A stretch of DNA of 64,000 nt from REEB95 sp035934995 (GTDB lineage Bacteria > Pseudomonadota > Alphaproteobacteria > ATCC43930 > CGMCC-115725), in assembly GCA_035934995.1 (NCBI GenBank), contig DASYXI010000037.1, forward strand, positions 1 to 64,000, written 5' to 3'. The position numbers and the translations under genes are program-made. The notes beneath the pieces were generated by a model. It worked only from the letters and a program-made list of their open reading frames with translations, had not been told where the DNA came from and made no database searches. This document shows, in pieces, positions 33,938-42,928 of the stretch. Every line of letters starts with the position of its first letter. Position 1 is the first letter of the stretch.

Positions 33938-35412
33938 GCCTGATCGGATTGACGATCGGCCAAGCGCGCGATCGGCTGGTGCGCAAGGAATTCACGGCGC
34001 GCGAGCTCGCCACGACTTACATCAAGGCGATGGAGGCGGCGCGGCCGCTCAAGGCCTATCTCGTCGAGACGCCGGATCGCGCGCTTGCCGCCGCCGCGCA
34101 ATCCGACGCCCGGCTGCAAAAGGGCGACGGTTTACCTCTCGACGGCATACCGGTCGCCATCAAGGATCTGTTTTGCACCGAAGGCGTCGAAACCACGGCG
34201 GCGTCGAAAATCCTCGCCGGCTTCGTGCCGCCTTATGAATCGACGGTGACCGCGAACCTCTGGCGCAACGGCGCGCTGATGCTCGGTAAGGTCAATCTCG
34301 ACGAATTCGCCATGGGCTCGGCGACGATCACCAGCGCGCGCGGTCCGACCGAGAATCCGTGGCGCCGGCGCGGCGACAACCGACCGCTGGTGCCCGGCGG
34401 CTCGTCGGGCGGCTCGGCCGCGGCCGTGGCGGCGCGCGCCGCGCTGACGGCGACCGGCACCGACACCGGCGGCTCGATCCGTCAACCGGCAAGCTTCTGC
34501 GGCATCGTCGGCTTAAAGCCAACCTACGGCCGCTGCTCGCGCTGGGGCATCGTCGCCTTTGCCTCGTCGCTCGATCAGGCCGGTCCGATGACGCGCGACG
34601 TGCGCGATGCCGCGATCATGCTCCAGGTGATGGCCGGGCACGATCCGAAGGACGCGACGTCGGCGCCCGTGCCGGTGCCGAATTTCGAAGCCGCGGTCGG
34701 CCAGTCGATCAAAGGGATGCGCATCGGCATTCCGAAGGAATATCGGCTCGATGGCATGCCGAAAGAGATCGAGGCGCTATGGCAACGCGGCATCGAGTGG
34801 GTCAAGGCGGCGGGCGCGACCACCGTCGACATCAGCTTGAAAATGACGCAATACGCGCTCGCGACCTATTACATCATCGCGCCGGCCGAGGCCTCGTCGA
34901 ACCTGGCGCGCTATGACGGCGTGCGGTTCGGCTTGCGCGTGCCGGGCGAGACGCTCGAGGCGATGTACGAGAACACGCGTGGCCAGGGCTTCGGCGCCGA
35001 GGTCCGTCGCCGCGTGCTGATCGGCACCTACGTGCTGTCGGCCGGCTATTACGACGCCTATTATCTCAAGGCGCAGAAGGTCCGGGCGCTGATCGCGCGC
35101 GATTTCGACGAGGCGTTCAAGAGTTGCGACGCCATGCTGACGCCGACCGCGCCGTCGGCGGCCTTCGCCATCGGCGAGAAGATGGACGATCCGATCGCCA
35201 TGTATCTGAACGACGTGTTCACCGTGCCGGTCAATCTCGCCGGGTTGCCCGGCATCTCGGTTCCCGCCGGCCTCTCGGCTGATGGCCTGCCGCTGGGATT
35301 GCAGGTGATTGGCAAGGCGTTCGACGAGGAGACAGTGCTGCGGGTCGCCGCCGTGCTCGAGGACGCGGCCAAATTCGACGCCGTGCCGGCGTTCGTGGCG
35401 GGCGCGGCATGA
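33934..35412 (+). CDS. gatA: Asp-tRNA(Asn)/Glu-tRNA(Gln) amidotransferase subunit A
   Basis: 492 residues from GTG at 33934. Amidase subunit that frees ammonia from glutamine for conversion of Glu-tRNA(Gln) and Asp-tRNA(Asn). The Ser-cisSer-Lys triad is visible: Lys77 in PVAIKDLFC, the GGSSGGSAAAVAA serine-rich loop and GTDTGGSIRQPASFCG. The longer open frame (from 33607) overlaps gatC and is not used. It continues into gatB with a 4-nt ATGA overlap. Confidence 0.96.
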   Translation: MSLIGLTIGQARDRLVRKEFTARELATTYIKAMEAARPLKAYLVETPDRALAAAAQSDARLQKGDGLPLDGIPVAIKDLFCTEGVETTAASKILAGFVPPYESTVTANLWRNGALMLGKVNLDEFAMGSATITSARGPTENPWRRRGDNRPLVPGGSSGGSAAAVAARAALTATGTDTGGSIRQPASFCGIVGLKPTYGRCSRWGIVAFASSLDQAGPMTRDVRDAAIMLQVMAGHDPKDATSAPVPVPNFEAAVGQSIKGMRIGIPKEYRLDGMPKEIEALWQRGIEWVKAAGATTVDISLKMTQYALATYYIIAPAEASSNLARYDGVRFGLRVPGETLEAMYENTRGQGFGAEVRRRVLIGTYVLSAGYYDAYYLKAQKVRALIARDFDEAFKSCDAMLTPTAPSAAFAIGEKMDDPIAMYLNDVFTVPVNLAGLPGISVPAGLSADGLPLGLQVIGKAFDEETVLRVAAVLEDAAKFDAVPAFVAGAA

Positions 35413-36863
35413 GCAATCTCGTCAAGGGCCACACCGGCGAGTGGGAGGTCGTGATCGGCCTCGAAGTTCATGCCCAGGTCATTTCCAAGGCCAAACTCTT
35501 TTCCGGCGCGGCGACGGATTTCGGCGCCGAGCCGAACACCCAGGTGTCGACCGTCGATGCGGCGTTTCCCGGCATGCTGCCGGTGCTCAATCGCTTCTGC
35601 GTCGAGCAGGCGGTCAAGACCGGCCTCGGCCTCGACGCGCAGATCAATCTGCAATCGGTCTTCGATCGAAAGAATTATTTCTATCCCGATCTGCCGGCTG
35701 GTTATCAGATATCGCAATTCTCTCGGCCGATCGTCGGCAAGGGCAAGGTTGTGCTCGACATGCCGGACGGCACGGCGCGCGAAGTCGGCATCACGCGGCT
35801 CCATCTCGAGCAAGACGCCGGCAAGAGCCTGCATGACCAGCATCCGTCCAAGACCTATGTCGATCTCAATCGCGCCGGCGTGGCCTTGATGGAAATCGTC
35901 TCGGAGCCCGATCTGCGCACCGCCGAGGAAGCCGGCGCTTACCTGCGCAAGCTGCGCGCGATCCTGCGTTATCTCGGCACCTGCGACGCCAACATGGAAG
36001 AAGGCAACATGCGCTGCGACTGCAACGTCTCGGTGCGCAAGCCCGGCGGCGCGCTCGGCACGCGCTGCGAGATCAAGAACGTGAATTCGATCCGCTTCGT
36101 CATGCAGGCCATCGATTACGAGGCGCGACGTCAGATCGGCGTGATCGAGGATGGCGGCAAGGTCGTGCAGGAAACCCGGCTGTTCGACAGCGGCAAAGGC
36201 GTGACGCGGTCGATGCGCTCGAAGGAGGAGTCGCACGATTACCGCTATTTCCCCGATCCCGACCTGCTGCCGGTGACGCTCGATCCGGCGTGGCTGGCGA
36301 AGCTCAAGGCCGACTTGCCCGAGCTGCCCGACGCCAAGAAGGCGCGCTTCATGCGCGACTACAAGCTCTCGGCTTATGATTCCGGTCTGCTCGTCGGCGA
36401 ACGCGAGAGCGCGGCGTTCTTCGAGACGGTGGCGAAGGGCAGGGATCCCAAGCTGGCGTCGAATTGGGTGACGGTCGAGCTGTTTGGCGCGCTCAACAAG
36501 TTGGGCAAAACGATCGCGGAATCGCCGGTCAGCGCCAGCGGCCTCGGCGATCTGATCGATCTCATCGCCGACGGCACGCTATCGGGTCGGCTCGCCAAGG
36601 ATGTCTTTGCCGAGATGATTGCCAGCGGCAAGACGGCACGCGCCATCGTGGCGGAAAAAGGCCTCAAGCAGGTAACCGACGCCGGCGAGATCGAGACGGC
36701 GACCGACGCCGTGCTGGCGAAAGAACCCGACAAGGTTGCCGATTACCGTGGCGGCAAGGAAAAGCTGCTGGCTTATTTCGTCGGCCAGGTGATGAAGGCC
36801 ACCCAAGGCAAGGCGAACCCGGCCCTGGTCAACGAATTGCTGAAAAAAAAGCTGGCGGGCTAG
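35409..36863 (+). CDS. gatB: Asp-tRNA(Asn)/Glu-tRNA(Gln) amidotransferase subunit B
   Basis: 484 residues. Kinase/amidase subunit that activates the aminoacyl-tRNA carboxylate and binds the tRNA. WEVVIGLEVHAQV, NRFCVEQAVKTGLG, YPDLPAGYQISQF and the GNMRCDCNVSVR segment (zinc- and metal-site region) are present, with the C-terminal helical and YqeY-like tail ending QGKANPALVNELLKKKL. Third gene of gatCAB. The stop is 3 nt from that of the convergent manC gene. Confidence 0.96.
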   Translation: MSNLVKGHTGEWEVVIGLEVHAQVISKAKLFSGAATDFGAEPNTQVSTVDAAFPGMLPVLNRFCVEQAVKTGLGLDAQINLQSVFDRKNYFYPDLPAGYQISQFSRPIVGKGKVVLDMPDGTAREVGITRLHLEQDAGKSLHDQHPSKTYVDLNRAGVALMEIVSEPDLRTAEEAGAYLRKLRAILRYLGTCDANMEEGNMRCDCNVSVRKPGGALGTRCEIKNVNSIRFVMQAIDYEARRQIGVIEDGGKVVQETRLFDSGKGVTRSMRSKEESHDYRYFPDPDLLPVTLDPAWLAKLKADLPELPDAKKARFMRDYKLSAYDSGLLVGERESAAFFETVAKGRDPKLASNWVTVELFGALNKLGKTIAESPVSASGLGDLIDLIADGTLSGRLAKDVFAEMIASGKTARAIVAEKGLKQVTDAGEIETATDAVLAKEPDKVADYRGGKEKLLAYFVGQVMKATQGKANPALVNELLKKKLAG

Positions 36864-36866
36864 GCG

Positions 36867-38318
36867 CTACTTCTTGTCGATGCGGCCGTAGGTATCCTCG
36901 AGGCGCACAATGTCGTCCTCGCCGAGATAGCTGCCGGACTGCACTTCGATCAGGTGCAGCGGGATCTTGCCCGGATTCTCGAGCCGGTGGACGGTGCCCA
37001 TCGGGATGTAGGTCGATTGATCCTCGTACAGGATCGATTCGTCGTTGTCGCGCGTCACCCTGGCGGTGCCGTTGACGATGACCCAGTGCTCGGCGCGATG
37101 GTGGTGCTTTTGCAGGCTCAACTTGGCGCCGGGCTTGACCATGATGTGCTTCACCTGGACACGATCGCCAGCATGGATCGAGCGATAGGTGCCCCACGGG
37201 CGATGCACCAGCGGGTGCGTCTTGAGCTCGCCGCGGCCCGCATGCTCGAGCTTGGCGACCAGTTGCTTGATGTCCTGGGCGCGGTCGCGTTTCGCGACCA
37301 TGACCACGTCCGACGTCACGACGACGACCAGATCCTCGACCCCCAACACGGCGAGCATGCCGCTGTCGGCGCGCAGCAGGTTGTTGCGCGAATCTTCGAT
37401 CACGACGTCGCCGGTGGCGAGGTTGCCGGCATTGTCCTTGCGGCCGATCTGCCACAGCGCATCCCAGGTGCCGACGTCGCTCCAGCCCATTTCGGCCGGC
37501 ACGACGGCAGCGAGCGGCGTGTGCTCCATCACGGCGTAGTCGATCGAGACGTTTTCAGCCTTGGCGAATTCGGCCTTGTCGAGCCGGATGAAATCGAGAT
37601 CGCGCGTCGCCTTGTCGACAGCGGCACGGCATGCGTTCAGCAACTCGGGCTTCAGGCGTTCGAGCTCGCGCAGGTAAAGCGCCGCCGGCAGCAGGAAGAT
37701 GCCGCTGTTCCACGAATGATCGCCAGAGGCGACATAGGATTTGGCGCGCGTGGCATCCGGCTTTTCGACAAAGCCGGCGACCTCGAACGCGCCGGCAATG
37801 CTGTCGAGCGGTGGGCCGCGCTTGATGTAGCCGTAACCGGTTTCCGGTGTGGCCGCCTTGATGCCGAACGTGACCAGTCGCCCGAGGCGGGCGGCCGTCG
37901 CGGCGCGTTCGACCGCGGCAAGAAACGCCTCGCGGTCGGCGATGACGTGGTCGGACGGCATCACCAGCAGCAGCGCGTCGGGCGCGTCCGTAACCACCGT
38001 CAAGGCGGCGACGGCGACGGCCGGCGCGGTGTTACGGCCGATCGGTTCGAGCAGGATCGCACTCGGCTCGGTTCCAGCGACACGCAGCTGTTCGGCGACG
38101 ATGAAGCGGTGCTCGTCGTTGGAGACGATCAGCGGCGCCGCGAACCGTTTGCGATCGGCGACGCGGATGGCGGCTTCTTGCAGCAACGACTGATCGGAGA
38201 CGAGCGGGAGGAGTTGTTTGGGATAAAGCGCGCGGGACAGCGGCCAAAGGCGCGTGCCCGAGCCGCCAGAAAGAATTACCGGATGGATCACGCCGTTCGG
38301 CGTTTGGGTCGGCGGCAT
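36867..38318 (-). CDS. manC: Bifunctional mannose-1-phosphate guanylyltransferase / mannose-6-phosphate isomerase
   Basis: 483 residues. Makes GDP-mannose for polysaccharides and glycans. The N-terminal nucleotidyltransferase has GGSGTRLWPLSRALYPKQ, MPSDHVI and FVEKPD. The C-terminal cupin-like isomerase domain has HRPWGTYRS, KPGAKLSLQKHHHRAEHW and YIPMGTVHRLENPG. GDP-mannose is the substrate of GDP-mannose dehydrogenase, whose gene at 56335-57285 is internally deleted, so the product may now be used for other glycans. Convergent with gatB. Confidence 0.93.
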   Translation of the reverse strand: MPPTQTPNGVIHPVILSGGSGTRLWPLSRALYPKQLLPLVSDQSLLQEAAIRVADRKRFAAPLIVSNDEHRFIVAEQLRVAGTEPSAILLEPIGRNTAPAVAVAALTVVTDAPDALLLVMPSDHVIADREAFLAAVERAATAARLGRLVTFGIKAATPETGYGYIKRGPPLDSIAGAFEVAGFVEKPDATRAKSYVASGDHSWNSGIFLLPAALYLRELERLKPELLNACRAAVDKATRDLDFIRLDKAEFAKAENVSIDYAVMEHTPLAAVVPAEMGWSDVGTWDALWQIGRKDNAGNLATGDVVIEDSRNNLLRADSGMLAVLGVEDLVVVVTSDVVMVAKRDRAQDIKQLVAKLEHAGRGELKTHPLVHRPWGTYRSIHAGDRVQVKHIMVKPGAKLSLQKHHHRAEHWVIVNGTARVTRDNDESILYEDQSTYIPMGTVHRLENPGKIPLHLIEVQSGSYLGEDDIVRLEDTYGRIDKK

Positions 38319-38471
38319 CTGCTGATCCTGCGCGGCGCTATTTTAGCGAAGCCATCATAGCGGAAACCGCGTCAAAAGCCGCGCATCTTGTGACCAATCG
38401 GAGACAGCGCAGAGCCGGCGCTGGCCGGCCGCCGCATCGGCGGCCGCGAAGTGGCAACGAGGCGGAAAGCT

Positions 38472-38687
38472 TCAGGCGACCGCGGCGCGCGGACGACCCG
38501 GACGGCGCAACGCCCGCGCAAACGACGCGACGTTGTCGACTCCGCGATCGAGGCACGACAGTTCTTCCTTCGCGCGTTCGAGCACTTGCATGTCGCGTGC
38601 GTCTTCGCGGTCGGAAATATCCATGTAGCTGAGCTTGATCTCGACGAGATCGAGCAGCATTTCGATCGAACGCTTCGACAGGCTCAT
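38472..38687 (-). CDS. Small conserved cytoplasmic protein of unknown function
   Basis: 71 residues starting MSLSKRSIEMLLDLVEIKLS, then a charged helical stretch (SDREDARDMQVLERAKEEL) and a basic tail. No TM or signal. Short proteins with this N-terminus appear widely in Rhodospirillales (from memory) with no assigned role. The start at 38687 is preferred to an in-frame ATG at 38699 because family N-termini begin MSLSK; the sequence just upstream (GGGTGGAGAGAAAA) can serve as the ribosome site. Confidence 0.6.
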   Translation of the reverse strand: MSLSKRSIEMLLDLVEIKLSYMDISDREDARDMQVLERAKEELSCLDRGVDNVASFARALRRPGRPRAAVA

Positions 38688-38842
38688 TTTTCTCTCCACC
38701 CTTTTCGGAAGTCGAACCGTCGACCTCCTAGAACATATGTCGATGATCGGGCTTTATTCGTTAAAATGCGGTGAATCGAATTCTGGGAAAATCGGAGGTA
38801 TTACTTAGGTTAATTTGCGTCAACCATATGGCGCGGCGCTGT

Positions 38843-38871
38843 TTGACACCCTCTGGCGCGGCCTTTAGAAC
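38843..38871 (+). promoter_or_regulatory. Promoter of tRNA-Ser
   Basis: TTGACA at 38843-38848, 17-bp spacer, TAGAAC at 38866-38871. The predicted start is near 38878, about 30 nt before the mature tRNA. Confidence 0.6.
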
Positions 38872-38907
38872 GGCGGGCGCATACGCCGTGAACGACACCA
38901 CTCTTGC

Positions 38908-39000
38908 GGAGGGGTGGCCGAGTGGCTGAAGGCGGCGGTTTGCTAAACCGTTATACGGTCAAAAGCCGTATCGTGGGTTCGAATCCCATCCCCTCCGCCA
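38908..39000 (+). tRNA. tRNA-Ser (anticodon GCU)
   Basis: 93 nt including the encoded CCA end. Acceptor stem GGAGGGG pairs with CCCCTCC, discriminator G, D arm with GCCGAGTGG, anticodon loop TTGCTAA giving GCU, a long variable arm (TTATACGGTCAAAAGCCGTA) as required for class II tRNA, and GGTTCGAATCC in the T arm. Reads AGC and AGU serine codons. Confidence 0.96.
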
Positions 39001-39098
39001 TTCTTTTCGCCATGATGAAGCGGTGCTAACCAAAACCGCGTCATCCGATGTCGACGGCGATGGCCGGCCGCCGAAATTATAAGAAGCGTAGGGGAGGG

Positions 39099-40130
39099 AT
39101 GAGCGACCTGCTGCCGACGACCGTCGTCGGAAGTTATCCACAGCCCGATTGGCTGATCGATCGCGACAATCTGCGCAGCCGCCTGCCGCCGCGCGTTCGC
39201 GCGCGCGAGATTTGGCGCGTCGCCGAGCCGTTCCTCGAGCAGGCGCAGGACGACGCGACCCTCGTCGCGATCCGCGATATGGAGCGCGCGGGCATCGACA
39301 TCATCAGCGACGGCGAAATGCGCCGCGAGAGTTATTCCAACCGGATGGCGACCGCGCTTTCCGGCGTCGATATCGACAAGCCCGGCACGGCGCTCGACCG
39401 CACCGGCCACCCCAATCCGGTGCCGCGGGTTGCCGGACCGATCAAGCGGCTGCGGCCGGTCGAAGTGCGCGACGTGCAGTTCCTGCGCGCCAACACCGAC
39501 CGCCGGATCAAGATCACGCTGCCGGGTCCGTTCACGATGGCCCAGCAGGCGCAGAACGATTACTACAAAGACGAGGAAGAGCTCGTCATGGCGTATGCTG
39601 CGGCGGTCAACGACGAAGCCAAGGATCTGAAAGCCGCCGGCGCCGACATCATCCAGCTCGACGAACCCTATCTTCAGGCGCGCGCGGAGAAGGCGAAGAA
39701 ATACGGCGTCAAGGCGATCAACCGGGCGCTGGCCGGCGTGCCCGGCCCGACGGCCGTGCATCTCTGCTTCGGGTACGCGCATGTCGTGCACACGCGGCCA
39801 TCGGGCTATTCGTTTCTGCCAGAATTGGCCGATTGCATCGCGCAGCAAGTGTCCATCGAGACCGCGCAATCCAATCTCGATCTCGCGGTGCTCAAGGCGC
39901 TCGGTAACAAACAGATCATTCTCGGCGTCATCGACCTGAACGATCCGAAACCCGAAACGCCGGCAACGGTGGCGGCGCGCATCCGGCGCGCCTTCGCGGT
40001 GGTGCCGCCCGAGCGCATCGTCGCCGCGCCCGACTGCGGCATGAAGTACATTCCGCGCGAGACCGCGTTCGCCAAGCTCGCCGCGCTCGCCGCCGGGGCG
40101 GCGATCGTGCGCCGCGAGCTGCGGGGCTAG
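39099..40130 (+). CDS. MetE C-terminal-domain-like (cobalamin-independent methionine synthase family) methyltransferase
   Basis: 343 residues, the size of a single MetE-type catalytic barrel rather than the about 750-residue MetE. TTVVGSYPQPDWL at the N-terminus, DGEMRRESYSNRM, LPGPFTMAQQAQ, IQLDEPYLQ and the zinc-type ligands (His in LCFGYAHVVH, Cys in APDCGMKYIP) are seen. Such stand-alone cores transfer methyl groups to thiols, but the donor and acceptor cannot be inferred. GGGAGGG precedes the ATG at 39099. It is followed by unrelated genes. Confidence 0.8.
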   Translation: MSDLLPTTVVGSYPQPDWLIDRDNLRSRLPPRVRAREIWRVAEPFLEQAQDDATLVAIRDMERAGIDIISDGEMRRESYSNRMATALSGVDIDKPGTALDRTGHPNPVPRVAGPIKRLRPVEVRDVQFLRANTDRRIKITLPGPFTMAQQAQNDYYKDEEELVMAYAAAVNDEAKDLKAAGADIIQLDEPYLQARAEKAKKYGVKAINRALAGVPGPTAVHLCFGYAHVVHTRPSGYSFLPELADCIAQQVSIETAQSNLDLAVLKALGNKQIILGVIDLNDPKPETPATVAARIRRAFAVVPPERIVAAPDCGMKYIPRETAFAKLAALAAGAAIVRRELRG

Positions 40131-40313
40131 ATCCGGGCGGCGCATGCTTCGTCGCGTTCGCGGGACATAGTAAATTGAATTTAACCGTAGTCGCTGGGCG
40201 TGTGCCGTTGGTCACAAAGCGTACCGAACCGGCGTGCACCAAGTTGTGACCCACGCCGAAATTGCAGTTGCCAGTCAGTTCGGCGGATAATCCGCCCAAC
40301 TCCAACGAGGTCG

Positions 40314-40931
40314 ATGGTAATGGGTGTGGATCAAGGGGCCGCCGACACGGCGGACCGCGCACCGAAACGTCGGCTGCCGACCGGCGTCGCGCGCGGCGGC
40401 GTCATTGGCGATGCGCGCCTCGAAACGCTCTACCGATATTGGCTCGAGCGGTGCGGCGGACGTGCCATGCCGCGGCGCGCCGACATCGATCCGGTCGCAA
40501 TCCCGGCGGCGATCTGGCCGCATGTGATGATCCTCGAGGTGGTCCGCGAAGGCGCGAAGATCAGGTTCCGCTATCGGCGGGCGGGCGCGGTGTTTTGGCG
40601 CGTCGACGGCGCCGAGCCGACGGGGCGCTTCATCGAGGACGTTCTGTCGGCGACGGCCGGCTATCTCGACTATGTCATCGCGATCTATACCGAGATGACA
40701 GAGGCCGCACGGCCGATGTACTCCGAAAACTATTTCACTCGCGACGGGCAAAGCGTGCCGATGCGGACGCGGCGGGTGAGCCTGCCGCTCTCGAACGACG
40801 GTATCACCGTCGACACCATCCTCGCCGGCCATGTTTTCGAATACCCGCGCGAGCGCGACCCGGCGTTTCCGACGGTCGACGGGTTGTGCGAAGCCGTGTG
40901 GGTCTACCTCGACGAAACCGCGGCGATCTAA
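40314..40931 (+). CDS. PAS_5-family single-domain protein
   Basis: 205 residues. LYRYWLERCGG, IPAAIWPHVMILEV and FRYRRAGAVFWRVDG match the PAS_5 (PF07310-type) domain, common in alphaproteobacteria and sometimes many copies per genome. It lacks output modules, so its role is probably ligand or redox sensing through a partner that is not identifiable here. The ATG at 40314 has AGG a few bases upstream; the longer open frame upstream is Arg- and Cys-rich and unlikely. Confidence 0.75.
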   Translation: MVMGVDQGAADTADRAPKRRLPTGVARGGVIGDARLETLYRYWLERCGGRAMPRRADIDPVAIPAAIWPHVMILEVVREGAKIRFRYRRAGAVFWRVDGAEPTGRFIEDVLSATAGYLDYVIAIYTEMTEAARPMYSENYFTRDGQSVPMRTRRVSLPLSNDGITVDTILAGHVFEYPRERDPAFPTVDGLCEAVWVYLDETAAI

Positions 40932-41006
40932 CGTGCCCGATTGTCTAAGCTGCTCGTCCGACGTTAGAGTATTGCCTGCACAGGCGCGGCACATGAAGGA
41001 TGGCCG

Positions 41007-41417
41007 ATGGATAACCGGGTGACGGCGGAACCGCCGGCGACGAAGCCGGTCGCCGAGACCGCACGCTACAAGCTTTTCGTCCGCAATCTGGTGCTGGCGG
41101 CGAAGATTGGCGTGCATCCGCACGAAAAAGTCCGGCCGCCGCGTCTGCGCGTCAGCGTCGAGCTCGACATGGAAGGCAACCCGCCGCGGCACGACGATTT
41201 GACCGATGCGCTCGATTACGAGCGCGTGGTTGCCGGCATCCGCGAGCTCGCAGTGGCTCAGCACATCAACCTGGTCGAGACGTTCGCCGATCTGGTCGCG
41301 CGCCTTTGCCTGGCCAATCCCCGTGTGTCGGGAGCGTCCGTCACGGTCGAAAAGCTCGATGTCTATTCCAATGCCGAAAGCGTCGGTGTGACGCTCGAAC
41401 GACGCCGCGCCGAATAG
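41007..41417 (+). CDS. folB: Dihydroneopterin aldolase
   Basis: 136 residues. Splits dihydroneopterin to 6-hydroxymethyl-dihydropterin in folate synthesis. FVRNLVLAAKIGVHPHEK holds the family N-terminal motif, DALDYERVVAGI the middle, LVETFADLVARLCL the conserved Glu and TVEKLDVYSNAE the Lys. It converges on folP (1 nt between stops), and folK is at 52649-53146, so three folate genes are within 12 kb but not in one operon. Confidence 0.93.
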   Translation: MDNRVTAEPPATKPVAETARYKLFVRNLVLAAKIGVHPHEKVRPPRLRVSVELDMEGNPPRHDDLTDALDYERVVAGIRELAVAQHINLVETFADLVARLCLANPRVSGASVTVEKLDVYSNAESVGVTLERRRAE

Positions 41418-41418
41418 A

Positions 41419-42570
41419 TCACGGCGCGGTTGCCAACGCCTCGGTCGCGGCGATAGCCGCGCGCGTTTCGGCGACGTCGTGGACGCGTAAGATCTGCACG
41501 CCCTGTTCAACGGCGTGGATTGCGACGGCAAGCGAGGTGGCGAGCCTTGCATCAACCGCGCCGCCCAGAAACGATTTGCGCGAGGCCCCGATCAGGACGC
41601 CGGTACCGAGATCGTGCAAGAGACCGATGCGGGCGAGAATTTCCAGATTGTGCGCCTTGGTTTTGCCGAAGCCGATGCCGGGATCGACGACAATTGCGTC
41701 GTGCGCGATGCCGGCGCTAACGCACGCTGCAATCCGCGCCTCGAGGAACTCGACGATGTCGAGCGAGGCAAGATCGTAACGCGGCGCACGCTGCATCGTC
41801 GAAGGATCGCCCTGCATGTGCATGAGCACGATCGGCGCGCGCGTCTTTGCGGCAACCTCGATCGCGCCCGGCTGCGACAACGCCGCGATGTCATTGATGA
41901 TGCGTGCGCCAGCTTCGAGCGCGCGCGCCATGACGCTGGCATGGCGCGTGTCGACCGAAATCGCCGTGCCGGCTGCGGCCAGCGCCTGAATGACGGGCCT
42001 GATGCGAGTGAATTCGTCGTCCGGCGTCACCGGTGCGGCACCCGGCCGGGTGGATTCGCCGCCGACATCGACGATATCGGCGCCGGCCGCGACTAACGCA
42101 CGCCCGTGCTCGATGGCACGCGTCGGATCAGCAAACTGTCCGCCGTCGGAGAAGCTGTCCGGCGTGACGTTGAGGATGCCCATGATCAACGTCCGGTCGA
42201 GCGCGAATCCTGCCCAATTCGGCCGCGGCCCCGTCAGGCGATGAAGCGCGGCTTCCATCCTCGCGCGCAGCTCCGGCTCGCCTTTCAGCGCGTGCATGAG
42301 GTCCGGCACTGGTGTCACGGTGGTGGCGATGCCGTTAGAGGTGCGTGACAGAAGCTCGACGGCGCCGAATGCCCGCGCCGAACCGGCGAGCCAATGGGCC
42401 GTGCCGCTCCGTACGCTGGCGGCAGCGACTTCGCCTGCGATTGTCGCAACCGGCCGCACGCGCAGCGGCGATCCAGCCGCCGCGGTGAGAAAGGTCGTTA
42501 AGTCCATGGCCGCGTAATCACCGTGCGTCAGCGACACAACCGGGGCGGCGTTGTTGGGGCGAGTTCCCAT
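41419..42570 (-). CDS. folP: Dihydropteroate synthase with an N-terminal extension
   Basis: 383 residues. Condenses the pterin with p-aminobenzoate and is the sulfonamide target. The catalytic core starts with MGILNVTPDSFSDGG near residue 129 and includes VDVGGESTRPGA, ISVDTRHASV, INDIAAL, MHMQGDPSTMQ, DPGIGFGK and GASRKSF. About 120 residues precede the core, an extension seen in some alphaproteobacterial FolP proteins (from memory). The start is uncertain: ATG 42570 or ATG 42507, neither with a clear Shine-Dalgarno. The first overlaps the small-RNA promoter on the other strand. Confidence 0.9.
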   Translation of the reverse strand: MGTRPNNAAPVVSLTHGDYAAMDLTTFLTAAAGSPLRVRPVATIAGEVAAASVRSGTAHWLAGSARAFGAVELLSRTSNGIATTVTPVPDLMHALKGEPELRARMEAALHRLTGPRPNWAGFALDRTLIMGILNVTPDSFSDGGQFADPTRAIEHGRALVAAGADIVDVGGESTRPGAAPVTPDDEFTRIRPVIQALAAAGTAISVDTRHASVMARALEAGARIINDIAALSQPGAIEVAAKTRAPIVLMHMQGDPSTMQRAPRYDLASLDIVEFLEARIAACVSAGIAHDAIVVDPGIGFGKTKAHNLEILARIGLLHDLGTGVLIGASRKSFLGGAVDARLATSLAVAIHAVEQGVQILRVHDVAETRAAIAATEALATAP

Positions 42571-42579
42571 GCATATATA
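42551..42579 (+). promoter_or_regulatory. Promoter of the probable small RNA
   Basis: TTGTTG at 42551-42556, 17-bp spacer, TATATA at 42574-42579. The predicted start is at 42584-42587. No protein gene follows on this strand before the strong terminator at 42621. Confidence 0.55.
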
Positions 42580-42583
42580 ACGT

Positions 42584-42649
42584 AAAGGACGCCGTTCGTT
42601 GGCGTCTCCTCCCTAAACCTGGGCCGCGGCAACGCGGCCCATTTTTTTT
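42584..42649 (+). ncRNA. Probable ~66-nt small RNA with an anti-Shine-Dalgarno linker
   Basis: Promoter, short transcript and strong terminator occur in a row with no protein between them. Order: hairpin 1 GACGCC/GGCGTC (42588-42593 and 42601-42606, 7-nt loop), a CU-rich linker (TCCTCCCTAAACCT, from about 42607) that can pair with GGAGG ribosome sites, then the terminator hairpin. This layout is that of alphaproteobacterial small-RNA families with CCUCC motifs (mmgR/suhB-type and the Cuckoo/CcsR group, from memory). I cannot test membership. It runs opposite to and just upstream of folP. Confidence 0.6.
42621..42649 (+). terminator. Strong intrinsic terminator
   Basis: Perfect 8-bp stem GGGCCGCG/CGCGGCCC with loop GCAA (42621-42640), one A, then eight T (42642-42649). 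It cannot end any protein gene on the + strand because the neighbour to the left, folP, runs the other way. Confidence 0.9.
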
Positions 42650-42928
42650 GCCGCCGCGGATCTCCGCTGCTTTTCGGCGCGTCGTTTTAATATTCATTAA
42701 TGGAAACGGCAGTCTTCCAGAATAAAAATGCACTTATTAAGCAGGTATTGGGTAGATGTCATAATTTTTATAGAATATATTCCATCCGCAATTCGAGTTT
42801 TAGTTAACTATGACTTGTAATTACTTTGTACACGCCTGTCAAATATTTTGACACCGAGATCAAGATTGGTTAACGGCAACCCGACCGTAACGGCTGGGCC
42901 AAGGAGCGAAGAAAGACGGTCAGGGACG
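42650..42928. other. AT-rich stretch without a confident gene
   Basis: About 280 bp with many short AT runs (TATAGAATATATTCC, TTAATATTCATTAATGG), unlike the GC-rich rest of the window. No conserved ORF is seen. It may be old regulatory DNA of the decayed exporter locus to its right or foreign DNA. It holds a palindrome at 42837-42853. Confidence 0.6.
42837..42853. promoter_or_regulatory. Near-perfect palindrome TGTCAAATATTTTGACA
   Basis: 7-bp arms TGTCAAA/TTTGACA around TAT. Operator-sized, in the AT-rich region about 75 bp before the TolC-like relic. No known factor assigned. Confidence 0.35.
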
